Shown here one piece after another: positions 16,276-25,400 of a stretch of 36,434 bases of DNA. The DNA is taken from contig JAKSSA010000023.1 in NCBI GenBank assembly GCA_024403335.1, positions 1-36,434 on the forward strand, written 5' to 3'. The stretch's first letter is position 1; every line of letters starts with the position of its first letter. The position numbers and the translations under genes are program-made. The notes under the pieces were generated by a model. It made no database searches and was not told the DNA's origin. It saw only the letters and a program-made list of their open reading frames with translations. Source of the DNA: Lachnospiraceae bacterium. Lineage in GTDB: Bacteria; Bacillota; Clostridia; Lachnospirales; Lachnospiraceae.

Positions 16276-17337
16276 TTGGATAAGGAAAGTTTTAGTAGCG
16301 AATCGGTTGATTTACGAAGAGAAAATTTTAAAAAGCTTTTGGAAGATGAAAAGAATATGATAGACAAATGGCTTGAAGAGCTTGATTTTTCAAGTGATAA
16401 GCCTGTCTTTGTTCTTGATGAGGAGCATGAAGATAAAAGCTATGAAGCAGAACTTATTAAAGATGTTTTAAGCGATGCTATGTCATATTCTTATCTTTCC
16501 GGTGGAAAAAAACTCAGAGCTATTCTTTTATACGAATGCTATATGATGTTTGCCAAGAGACCACATGAAGAACTTGTAAAAAAATTTGCTTCTGCTATTG
16601 AGCTTATCCAGACTTATTCACTTGTACATGATGATTTGCCTGAAATGGATAATGATGAATATCGCAGAGGAAAGAAGTCTACACATGTAGAATTCGGTCA
16701 GGCTATGGCTGTTCTGACAGGAGACGCATTGCTTACAGAAGCATTTACTTTGATGTCAGATATTGATTCAGAGGATGTTAATGAGTATAAGGGAATGCTT
16801 AATGCAATCAATTATGTAGCAAAGTCAATTGGTGCTAAAGGAATGGTCTTAGGACAGGCAATAGATATTCTTCTGTCTAAAGAAGAAGAAGGAAAACGTC
16901 ATACTGAAGTTTTAAGAAGCAATGAAATGTTTGAATTGTCTTTAAGAGAAGAACTTTGGGAAGATTTGGTTGTTGGAAAGACCTGTAAACTGATAGAAGC
17001 CTCATTGGTCGCAGGAGCTATGCTTGCGGGAGTAAATAATGAGGTTATTGAACTTGTTGAAGAAATAGGCTTTTATTTGGGATTAGCATTTCAGATAAGG
17101 GATGACATTCTTGACGAAATTTCGACTTTTGAGGAAATGGGCAAAGAAACCGGTAAGGATGAGGATGCGAATAAGGTTACTTTGATATCCATGTATGGAA
17201 TAGACAGAGCAGAAGAAGTGCTTTCAGAATGTGTTGACAAAGCAAAGGCACTGATTCAAATGTTGCCTGCAAGAAGGGAAGAATCTCTTTTATTCCTTTT
17301 TGATGTTGCTGATTATTTTGCAACGCGTGGTAAATGA
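16276..17337 (+). CDS. ispA: Polyprenyl (farnesyl/geranyl) diphosphate synthase
   Basis: This 353-residue trans-prenyltransferase adds isopentenyl diphosphate to allylic diphosphates, most likely making C10-C20 chains for undecaprenyl and quinone synthesis. The first Asp-rich motif is DDLPEMD (119-125), with YRRGKKSTH after it; the second is IRDDILDE (D276 region); GGKKLRAIL marks the substrate-binding Lys/Arg. The protein is ~55 residues longer than common IspA: there is an extra acidic N-terminal segment (~1-55) and the loop after the first motif is longer. TTG 16276 is the likely start because AAAGGGGA is 5 bases upstream; the next Met is at residue 28. dxs begins one base after its stop. 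Confidence 0.9.
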   Translation: MDKESFSSESVDLRRENFKKLLEDEKNMIDKWLEELDFSSDKPVFVLDEEHEDKSYEAELIKDVLSDAMSYSYLSGGKKLRAILLYECYMMFAKRPHEELVKKFASAIELIQTYSLVHDDLPEMDNDEYRRGKKSTHVEFGQAMAVLTGDALLTEAFTLMSDIDSEDVNEYKGMLNAINYVAKSIGAKGMVLGQAIDILLSKEEEGKRHTEVLRSNEMFELSLREELWEDLVVGKTCKLIEASLVAGAMLAGVNNEVIELVEEIGFYLGLAFQIRDDILDEISTFEEMGKETGKDEDANKVTLISMYGIDRAEEVLSECVDKAKALIQMLPARREESLLFLFDVADYFATRGK

Positions 17338-17338
17338 T

Positions 17339-19213
17339 ATGGGCAGATTGTTAAATGAAATTAATAAGGCCAATGATATAAAAGCGATACCTAAGAAAGA
17401 ATGGGATAATCTTGCTGCTGAAATAAGAGATTTTTTGGTTGATAAGGTATCAAAAACAGGGGGACATCTTTCCTCTGGTCTTGGTGTTGTTGAACTTACC
17501 ATGGCATTACATTTATATCTTGATTTGCCAAAGGATAAACTTATTTGGGATGTTGGACATCAGGCATATACTCATAAGCTTTTGACCGGAAGAAAAAAAG
17601 ATTTTGACACATTAAGACAGTTTGAGGGAATGAGTGGCTTTCCTAAACGGAGAGAAAGTGAATGCGATTCATTTGATACAGGACATTCTTCCACCTCGAT
17701 AAGTGTTGCAAATGGTATGTGTCGCGCAAGAGAGCTGTCAGGTGGAGATGAAAAAATAGTTTGTGTTATTGGTGATGGCGCAATGTCAGGCGGGATGGCT
17801 TATGAAGCTTTAAATAATATTGCCGATTTAAAATCAAATCTGATTGTTGTTTTAAATGATAATAAGATGTCAATTTCAAAAAATGTTGGTGGATTGGCAA
17901 ATTATTTGTCCAAGATAAGAACAAATACTCATTATACAGGCTTTAAGAATGGTATGGAAAAGTTTTTTGGTAAGATACCAGGTGGTATCAGACTGATTAA
18001 TGGACTTAAGCGTTTTAAAGATTCGGTAAAATCATTATTTGTTCCGGGAATGTTTTTTGAGGATATCGGGCTTACCTATGTCGGTCCGATAGACGGGCAT
18101 GATGTTTCAAGCATGTTAAGAGCTTTGAAATATGCCGGAAGAATGAAGAAAGCAGTTTTACTTCATGTGATTACTGAAAAGGGAAGAGGCTATAAGTTTT
18201 CTGAAGAGAATCCTTCAAAATATCATGGTATCGGACCTTTTAATAAAGAAAATGGCGAGGCTTTAGGTGAAAAGAAATTAACTTATACCGACTGCTTCAG
18301 CGAAGAATTGATACGATTAGCTGAAAACAATGATAAGATTGTTGCAATAACTGCTGCAATGCCTGATGGAACCGGACTTTCTGCATTTGAGAAGGTATAT
18401 CCTGACAGATTTTTTGATGTTGGAATTGCAGAGGAACATGCAGTTACTTTTGCAGCCGGAATGGCTGTTAGCGGCTACAAACCTGTAGTTGCCATATATT
18501 CAACCTTCCTTCAAAGAGCATATGATCAGATTATTCATGATGTATGTTTAAATTCCTTGCCTGTTGTTTTTGCAATCGACAGAGCAGGTATTGTAGGAAA
18601 TGATGGTGAAACACACCAGGGAATTTTCGATTTATCATATTTATGTCATATTCCTAATATGGTTGTAATGGCACCAAGAGACGGTGCAGAGCTTGGTAAA
18701 ATGATGGAATTTGCAATGAAGTTAAATAAGCCTTCTGCCATCAGATATCCTAAAGCTTCATTACCTGCTTCCTTTAAGTCTTCTTATGATGAAATTTCTT
18801 TAGGAAAAAGTGAAGTGCTTTCTGTAGGTAAAAGAGTATGCATGCTTACAATCGGGAACACGCTTGAAGTTGCTTCAAAGGTTACAAAATTGCTTGAGAA
18901 GGATAATATTAATCCTGGTATTATAAATTTAAGATTTGCTTCTCCGCTTGATGAACAGGCTATTATTGAGGCTGCGAATTCTTATGAGCTTGTAATAAGT
19001 ATTGAAGAAAATGTTTCAACAGGCGGAATAGGTGAGAGAATTTCAAAGCTTTATGTTGAAAATGTTTATAATTATGGCAAAGCTTTTAAATTTATGCCAT
19101 ATTCTCTTAAGGATAGTTTTATAGAACAGGGTTCACAGGATAAATTAAGAGATGTAAATGGACTGAATCCTTTTGACATTTATAATGATATTAAACGCGA
19201 ATTGGGTATATAG
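17339..19213 (+). CDS. dxs: 1-deoxy-D-xylulose-5-phosphate synthase
   Basis: This 624-residue thiamine-diphosphate enzyme joins pyruvate and glyceraldehyde 3-phosphate in the first step of the MEP isoprenoid route. The TPP motif starts with GDGAMSGG (~145) and ends with LNDNKMSIS; other hallmarks are WDVGHQAYTHKLLTGR, DTGHSSTSIS and the catalytic Glu in AEEHAVTFAAGMA (~365). The transketolase C-domain carries SIEENVSTGGIGE. ATG 17339 is chosen; a longer frame to 17300 runs inside ispA. Pairing with ispA puts the first MEP step and chain elongation on the same message. The length is normal. Confidence 0.95.
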   Translation: MGRLLNEINKANDIKAIPKKEWDNLAAEIRDFLVDKVSKTGGHLSSGLGVVELTMALHLYLDLPKDKLIWDVGHQAYTHKLLTGRKKDFDTLRQFEGMSGFPKRRESECDSFDTGHSSTSISVANGMCRARELSGGDEKIVCVIGDGAMSGGMAYEALNNIADLKSNLIVVLNDNKMSISKNVGGLANYLSKIRTNTHYTGFKNGMEKFFGKIPGGIRLINGLKRFKDSVKSLFVPGMFFEDIGLTYVGPIDGHDVSSMLRALKYAGRMKKAVLLHVITEKGRGYKFSEENPSKYHGIGPFNKENGEALGEKKLTYTDCFSEELIRLAENNDKIVAITAAMPDGTGLSAFEKVYPDRFFDVGIAEEHAVTFAAGMAVSGYKPVVAIYSTFLQRAYDQIIHDVCLNSLPVVFAIDRAGIVGNDGETHQGIFDLSYLCHIPNMVVMAPRDGAELGKMMEFAMKLNKPSAIRYPKASLPASFKSSYDEISLGKSEVLSVGKRVCMLTIGNTLEVASKVTKLLEKDNINPGIINLRFASPLDEQAIIEAANSYELVISIEENVSTGGIGERISKLYVENVYNYGKAFKFMPYSLKDSFIEQGSQDKLRDVNGLNPFDIYNDIKRELGI

Positions 19214-19220
19214 GTAAAGG

Positions 19221-20039
19221 ATGGAAAAAGTTGAAAAGGAAAGACTTGATGTCTTAATAGTAAAACGAAATCTTGCTGAGTCAAGGGAAAAAGCTAAAGC
19301 ATATATAATGGCAGGCAATGTTTTTGTCAATAATGAAAGAGAAGATAAGCCAGGTACAAATGTCCCAGTTGATGCATTTATTGAGTTGAAGGGCCTTAAG
19401 AGCAAGTATGTTTCAAGAGGCGGCTTTAAACTTGAAAAGGCTGTGGAATCAGGCTGGGTAATGCTGCAGGACAAGGTCTGTATGGATGTAGGCTCATCTA
19501 CCGGCGGTTTTACTGACTGTATGCTTCAAAATGGTGCAAGTAAGGTTTTTGCAATTGATGTTGGAACAAATCAGCTTGCATGGGAACTTCGTACTGATGA
19601 AAGAGTAATATCAAAGGAAAAAACCAACATACGCTATGTACAGCCTGAAGATATTGGTGAGCAGGTGGATTTTGTATCTATAGATGTTTCTTTTATTTCT
19701 CTTACCAAGGTTTTAATTCCTGTATATAACATTATGAAACCTAACGCTTCCATGGTATGCCTTATAAAACCTCAATTTGAAGCAGGAAGGGAACAGGTTG
19801 GTAAAAAGGGCGTTGTCAGAGAAAAGAGTGTTCATAAAGAAGTAATAGAAATGGTTATTAATTTCGCATATGCGAACGGCTTTTCAGTATTAAATCTGAC
19901 TTTTTCACCAATAAAAGGACCTGAAGGAAATATAGAATATTTGTTGCAATTAAGAAAAGATGATGAAAAGGAGTTAAAGGTTGATGCTTCAATGATTAAT
20001 ACAGTTATTGAAGAAGCACATGGCTCGCTGAATAAATAA
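19221..20039 (+). CDS. tlyA: TlyA-family rRNA 2'-O-methyltransferase
   Basis: This 272-residue protein has an S4 RNA-binding domain at the N-terminus (RLDVLIVKRNLAESREKAKAYI) and an FtsJ-like methyltransferase fold with the S-adenosylmethionine motif DVGSSTGGFTDCML (~90-103), SIDVSFISL and LIKPQFEAGREQVGKKGVV. Mycobacterial TlyA methylates ribose in 16S and 23S rRNA; Firmicute relatives (YqxC) keep the same architecture but their substrate is less certain. ATG 19221 has GGTAAAGG close upstream. nadK starts one base after its stop. Its place between dxs and nadK/argR is the usual one. Confidence 0.92.
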   Translation: MEKVEKERLDVLIVKRNLAESREKAKAYIMAGNVFVNNEREDKPGTNVPVDAFIELKGLKSKYVSRGGFKLEKAVESGWVMLQDKVCMDVGSSTGGFTDCMLQNGASKVFAIDVGTNQLAWELRTDERVISKEKTNIRYVQPEDIGEQVDFVSIDVSFISLTKVLIPVYNIMKPNASMVCLIKPQFEAGREQVGKKGVVREKSVHKEVIEMVINFAYANGFSVLNLTFSPIKGPEGNIEYLLQLRKDDEKELKVDASMINTVIEEAHGSLNK

Positions 20040-20040
20040 T

Positions 20041-20919
20041 ATGCCTAAAGCAATATTAGTTACAAATACATCAAAACATGACTCGGGAAGCTATAGAAAG
20101 CTTGCTAAAGATATCTTGGCAAGAAATAATTTTGATTGCCTTGAATATGATGCTTTTCCTCCGCTTGAAGAACATGGCGGAAGCATTGTTAAAATGGAAA
20201 ATGGCTTTTTGATTGATGGTGAAATACTTTCTTTTGAGATTGCAAAAGACATTAAGTTTATTCTGGTTCTTGGCGGTGATGGTACGGTAATATGCGCTGC
20301 ACGTAAATTTCTTGAGATGTCATTGCCGGTTTTTGGTGTAAACATAGGAAATATCGGTTTTCTTACCCAATGCGAGAGCAATGATATGGAAAAAGCCATA
20401 GAAAAGCTTTGCAAGGGGGAATTTCTCACTGAAGAAAGAATGCTTATCAATTGTACTTTTAATGGGAAAGATATTGGAGAGGCCATAAATGATATATATA
20501 TTATCAGAAACGGTTTTTCTCAGATTGTTGAAGCAAGAGTGTGGGTGAATAAGGAGGAAGCATTTTCCTTTGCAGGGGACGGAGTAGTTGTATCAACTCC
20601 AACTGGCTCAACGGGTTATAATCTTAGCGCGGGTGGGGCGATAGTTAAACCTGATGCCAGAATTATGCAGATAACACCAATGTGTCCTCATTCGCTTAAA
20701 TGCAGAAGTATTCTTGTATCAGATGAAGATGAAATTACATTGGCAGTTGGAAGAAAACATAAAGTTAATCCTAAGGATGTCGTTTTAGTAGTTGATGGAC
20801 AGGAAGCAGTCTTTATTGATTCAGATGATTTAATAGTATTAAGGAAGTCAGATAAAAAGGCTTTATTTGCAAAATTAAGTGATTACAGTTTTTTTAATGT
20901 ATTGACACAAAAATTATAA
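20041..20919 (+). CDS. nadK: NAD kinase
   Basis: This 292-residue enzyme phosphorylates NAD to NADP, the only known route to NADP. Motifs: LGGDGTVI (catalytic Asp and ATP site), NIGNIGFLTQC, and the NAD-binding GDGVVVSTPTGSTGYNLSAGG run, seen in order. The C-terminal beta-rich part ends FFNVL. The frame begins 1 base past the tlyA stop, with an ATG at 20041 and no strong ribosome site, so translation may depend on coupling. In many Clostridia nadK lies between tlyA and argR, as here. Confidence 0.95.
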   Translation: MPKAILVTNTSKHDSGSYRKLAKDILARNNFDCLEYDAFPPLEEHGGSIVKMENGFLIDGEILSFEIAKDIKFILVLGGDGTVICAARKFLEMSLPVFGVNIGNIGFLTQCESNDMEKAIEKLCKGEFLTEERMLINCTFNGKDIGEAINDIYIIRNGFSQIVEARVWVNKEEAFSFAGDGVVVSTPTGSTGYNLSAGGAIVKPDARIMQITPMCPHSLKCRSILVSDEDEITLAVGRKHKVNPKDVVLVVDGQEAVFIDSDDLIVLRKSDKKALFAKLSDYSFFNVLTQKL

Positions 20920-20931
20920 TGGGAGAGGGAA

Positions 20932-21396
20932 ATGAAAGAAAACGTAAAAGAACTTAAAGAGATGAGAAAGGTTCGAATAAGGGAAATTATTGAGAATGAA
21001 GTAATTACTACTCAGCAGGACCTGGTTGAAAGATTAAAGAAGGAATTTGGAGCTACTCAGGCTACAATTTCGCGTGATATAAGAGAAATGAAGCTTACAA
21101 AAGTTCAGACGGATGAAGGCTTTCAGAAATATGTTATTCCTTCTACAAGAGAACCTTTGATAGACAAGAAAAAACTTGAGATAATCAGAACCGCGATTGT
21201 TTCAGTAGATACAGCAGTAAATCTTATCGTAATTAAAACTCATCCGGGCATGGCGATGGCATGTGCAGCGGCTTTGGATGCGATGGAGATTAAAAATTTA
21301 GTCGGCTGCATAGCGGGCGATGACACAATTATGTGTGCGATGAAGAGTGAGAGAGATGCAATTGAGGGTCTCACATTAATACAATCAAAAATTTGA
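20932..21396 (+). CDS. argR: Arginine repressor
   Basis: This 154-residue ArgR/AhrC protein has an N-terminal winged helix (residues ~12-75, with TQQDLVERLKKEFGATQATISRDIREM) and a C-terminal hexamerisation and arginine-binding domain (VNLIVIKTHPGMAMACAAALDAM, then CIAGDDTIMC with the two Asp that bind arginine). It represses arginine synthesis and turns on its breakdown when arginine is bound. GGGAGAGGG lies 3-11 bases before ATG 20932. In most Firmicutes recN follows directly; here yebC and a large Big2 protein gene intervene. Confidence 0.94.
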   Translation: MKENVKELKEMRKVRIREIIENEVITTQQDLVERLKKEFGATQATISRDIREMKLTKVQTDEGFQKYVIPSTREPLIDKKKLEIIRTAIVSVDTAVNLIVIKTHPGMAMACAAALDAMEIKNLVGCIAGDDTIMCAMKSERDAIEGLTLIQSKI

Positions 21397-21410
21397 ATTA
21401 GGAGGTTTTT

Positions 21411-22139
21411 ATGTCTGGACATTCAAAATTCGCGAATATAAAGCATAAAAAAGAAAAAAACGACGCGGCAAAGGGTGCCGTATTTACACGTTTAGGACGT
21501 GAAATTGCAGTTGCAGTTAAAGAAGGTGGTCCTGACATTAACAACAACTCAAAGCTTAAGGACATTGTTTCTAAGGCTAAAGCTGCTAACATGTCAAACG
21601 ATACTATTGAACGTAGTATTAAGAAGGCTGCCGGAGATTCCAACAGCGCAAACTATGAAAAGGCTACCTATGAAGGTTATGGTCCTAATGGTATTGCCAT
21701 AATTGTTGATACTCTTACAGATAACAGAAACAGAACTGCTGCAAATGTTCGTAATGCCTTCACTAAGGGCCAGGGAAGTATTGGCGCTATGGGCTGTGTA
21801 TCCTTTATGTTTGATACAAAGGGTCAGATTATCATTGATAAAGAAGAATGCGATATGGAAGCAGATGATTTAATGATGACTGCTTTGGATTTAGGCGCAG
21901 AAGACTTCTCAGAGGAAGAAGACAGCTTTGTTATTCTTACTGATCCTGATGCTTTCCACGAAGTTCGTGACGGCTTGGAAGCAGCAAAGATTCCAATGGT
22001 ACAGGCTGAAGTTACAAAGCTTCCTCAGACTTATGTTACACTTACAAATGATGCTGATATTAAGAACATGAATCGTATTCTTGATTTCCTTGATGATGAT
22101 GAAGATGTTCAGCAGGTATATCATAATTGGGATGAGTAA
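21411..22139 (+). CDS. yebC: YebC/PmpR (TACO1) family protein
   Basis: This 242-residue protein starts SGHSKFANIKHKK and continues with GREIAVAVKEGG, YEGYGPNGIAI and TDNRNRTAANVRNAF, all hallmarks of the family. YebC proteins were long called transcription regulators; more recent work on family members ties them to translation of proline-rich stretches on the ribosome. The sequence does not decide between these roles, though the Pro-rich LCP linkers in this window would be possible clients. AGGAGG lies 6 bases before ATG 21411. Arg codons are mainly CGT (6 of 8), unlike neighbouring genes that favour AGA, as expected for a highly expressed gene. Its stop codon is the first three bases of a tandem array. 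Confidence 0.95.
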   Translation: MSGHSKFANIKHKKEKNDAAKGAVFTRLGREIAVAVKEGGPDINNNSKLKDIVSKAKAANMSNDTIERSIKKAAGDSNSANYEKATYEGYGPNGIAIIVDTLTDNRNRTAANVRNAFTKGQGSIGAMGCVSFMFDTKGQIIIDKEECDMEADDLMMTALDLGAEDFSEEEDSFVILTDPDAFHEVRDGLEAAKIPMVQAEVTKLPQTYVTLTNDADIKNMNRILDFLDDDEDVQQVYHNWDE

Positions 22140-22219
22140 TAAGTATAATTTGTAATAAGCATAATTTAGTAATAAGCATAATTTAGTAATACGTATGATT
22201 TAGTAAAATGTATATACGG
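22137..22219. repeat. 17-nt tandem array, 4-5 units, beginning at the yebC stop
   Basis: Units start at 22137, 22153, 22170, 22187 and 22204. Units 2 and 3 are identical (TAATAAGCATAATTTAG); unit 1 is one base shorter and contains the yebC stop codon; unit 4 has three changes and unit 5 is degenerate. Each good copy contains several TAA or TAG triplets. Confidence 0.88.
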
Positions 22220-22267
22220 TAATTAAATGATTAATTTAATGACTAATTAAATGACTTATTAAATGTT
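22220..22267. repeat. 12-nt tandem array, 4 units
   Basis: Four successive copies of a unit close to TAATTAAATGAC lie at 22220, 22232, 22244 and 22256, with one to three changes each. It follows the 17-nt array without a gap. Confidence 0.82.
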
Positions 22268-22271
22268 TAGG

Positions 22272-22313
22272 TTGATGTTTAAGCTGAAGTCTAAGTTTAA
22301 GTTTATGTTTATG
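22272..22313. repeat. 6-nt tandem array, 7 units
   Basis: Seven hexamers fit the pattern TTTAAG/TTTATG, from TTGATG at 22272 to the two TTTATG copies ending at 22313. The run stops eight bases short of the terminator stem. Confidence 0.7.
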
Positions 22314-22320
22314 TATGTTG

Positions 22321-22352
22321 AAAACGGTTTTCAAGATGAGAACCGTTTTTTT
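22321..22352 (+). terminator. Terminator of the nusB-yebC operon
   Basis: AAAACGGTTTTC (22321-22332) pairs with GAGAACCGTTTT (22338-22349) around a five-base loop, one G-T pair only, and runs into seven T. A strong intrinsic terminator. The ~100 bases after it hold only the promoter region of the next gene. Confidence 0.92.
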
Positions 22353-22452
22353 GAACCATATTTTCTTGATAATCGTCCAATAAGTGTAATAAAATAAGAT
22401 ATATACTCTTTATATAGTATGTATTAGTGCCGATATATCTGATATATTGGAT

Positions 22453-22458
22453 TATAAT
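22453..22458 (+). promoter_or_regulatory. Likely -10 box for the Big2 protein gene
   Basis: A consensus TATAAT lies 42 bases before the start codon. No good -35 box is found 16-18 bases upstream; instead two GATATAT copies (22432-22438 and 22441-22447) sit there and may bind an activator. The assignment rests on the -10 alone. Confidence 0.45.
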
Positions 22459-22499
22459 GTATTCTGAGTTTTAATAATGTATATGATTCGGAGGTGTAA

Positions 22500-25400
22500 A
22501 TGAATAAAACCGTAAAACGAATTTTAAATATAGTTCTTATTTTGAGCCTTGTTATATCAACAATGGGCACCGTTAATGGTGGAAATATGCATAATATTGT
22601 ACCTGAGTTAAAAACTGCTGTTGCAGCGTCAAGTGTACCATATTATTTCTCAAAGCCAGGTGGCGGTGCAGATGAAAGAATTGAATCAGGCGACACTGTA
22701 TTGTTAAGATCAGCAGATTTGCTTATTTATATTGGATCTGATCAAACAGCAGGTGGCCAGGCGCTTACAGCAACTTCTAACATTTCTTATTCATCTTCAA
22801 ATCCTGAAGTCGTTGAAGTTATGGCAGGAAGCACAGATAATCGTACTATGAAGCTTGTAAGAAAGAGCCCCGGTTTCGCACAGATTGCAGCTTATATGCC
22901 GGATGGTAATCTGATTACACTTTTGGTAAAGGTTGAACTTCAGGTTATGAAGGAATCATGGCATACAATTGCTTTAACCGGACAGCAGATGCTTAAGCTT
23001 GAAGTTGGCGCAACCTATGATACTGTTGTTAAGTATCTTGACAATACCGGTATCAGAGTAGATAATTCATTGCTTGACTGGTCTGAAGACAGTGGTGTAT
23101 CAAAGATTGTAAGTGTCAGTGATACTGGTGTGATTACAGCAAAAGGTGCCGGTTTGGCCACAGTAACAGTAGCTACCCAGACTTATGATTCTGGCGGCAA
23201 TCCGATGAAAGAGGATTTCAAAATTTTAGTAGTTCCAAAAGGAAGCGCAACATTTGATGCAGGCTTTGCAGGTTATGGCCCAAGCAAAAAGGTAGTTAAA
23301 ACAACCTCTGATTTTCAGCTTTATACCAATGCAACAATGTCCCAGAATTTGAGATGGAAGATTTTTAAGGTTGCTAATAACGGTGATGAAACCTTGCTTA
23401 TTACTACTAATAATGCAGATTTGGAATATAAGAATGCTTTGCTTGATTTTAAAATCAGTGCAGAGAATGGAATGATAGAGTTTGCTAATGTTAAGGCAGG
23501 AACTTACAAAATCTATGGCTATGCATATGATAAGCTTGTAGAATATGACCCTACCAGAGATTATGTCGCACTTGACCATTTGGAATTTGAAGTCGAAGTA
23601 GGTCTTGATTTAGTTAATAAAACACTTGTCATGAATGTTAATGATGAGTACGATATTGTTAAGAATAGTAATATTCCGTCGGAGGTATTAAGAAGAGTAT
23701 TTACCTTTTCATCTGATGCTTCTGCTGTAGCTTCTGTTAATACTGATGGTGTTATTAAAGCTAATTTAAAGGGTACAGCTTCAATACTTGTTCATTATGA
23801 CAGGTTGAATGCCGCAGGTATCTACAAAGAGAACAGTGATTATTTTAACAATTATCTTAATTCAGATGTAGTATATAAAATTTTTGTAATTGATGGATTG
23901 ACACTCAGTTCTTCTTACATTTCGATGTACACAGGTGGTCGTCATATGCTTGAAGCTAAGGCTACTGACAGAAATACAACGGTTTACTGGTCATCATCAA
24001 ATCCTTCAGTTGCAAAAGTTGAAAATGGTGAAGTTGTAGCTTTGTCAGCTGGTAATGCCATAATTACTGCTTCTCAGACAATTAACGGTGTAGTTAAAAC
24101 CGCAAGCTGCGAGGTTGCTGTGCAGCCGTCCATTACGAATATTAAGCTTGATCCGGAAGAAGTTGAAATTGGTGTTGGCGAATCACTTGTTATTAATGCA
24201 ATTATTCAGCCTTCAAATATAAATAATGCATCTTTGATGTTTATTTCTTCTGATGAATCAATATTTTCAATTGAGGATTCTAACAGGCTGTCAGTAACAA
24301 TCAAAGCTGTATCTGGCGGTAAGGCTGTTTTGACCGCAGTAAACAGCGAGAATGTTATTGTTGGAAACTGTCTAGTAACAGTTAAGGAACCTGTTACAAA
24401 TATTAAACTTTCAGAAACCAATCTTAATGTTAAGCTTGCAACCAAGTTTTATCAGCTGTATGCGACAGTTTCTCCAACAGGAGCTTCAAATAAAGCCGTT
24501 ACATGGGAATCAACCAATACATCTGTTGCAACTATTGATGATACAGGTAAACTTACTTTAATTTCATCAGGTTCAACTTCAGTTATTTGTACCTCAAAGG
24601 ATGATCCAAGAGTAAAAGCGATTTGTAATGTTACAATTTCTAAAGCGGTTACAAGTGTTGAATTCGATCAGAAATCCGTTGAAATGTATGTTGGTGAAAG
24701 TAAAAGACTTACTTATCAGATAAATCCTGACACTGCAACTGATACATCAGTGCGTTTTACTTCCTTTAATACTGCAATAGCAGATATTGATCGTTCAGGT
24801 ATGGTAACAGCAAGACAGTCAGGACAGACTCAGATAATGATTATGTCAAATGACGGTTCACTTTATTCGATTTGTACTGTTGTAGTTAAGCAGAGAGCTA
24901 CAGGCGTAAAGATGAGTGTTACAAATGTAACAATGAATAAGGGTGAATACTTCAATATTGAGGTTTCAGTAACTCCTTCAACAGCAACAGATGCATCTTT
25001 ATCATGGGTATCTCAGGATGAAAAGATTGCTACTGTTAATTCAGCAGGAAGAGTAAGTGCAAAAGATGTTGGAACAACTGTAATTATGGTTAAGACAACT
25101 ACAGGTGCGACAGCATTCTGTACAGTAACAGTGCTTGAAGGTGTAACCCAGCTTGAACTTGATCCTGATATAGCAACTGTGGATGTTGGTGAAACCTTAA
25201 CTTTAACTCCAAAGTTTACTCCTGAGAAGGCAAGCAATCAGAATGTGACTTTTAAGTCATCAGATGAGTCTGTTGCTACAGTAAATCCTGTAGGTTTAGT
25301 AAAAGGTTTAAAGGGTGGCACTGTTTTGATTACCTGTGAGTCAGAAGACGGCGGATACAGAGCATTTTGTCTTTTGACAGTCCATGAACCTGTTGTTGCA

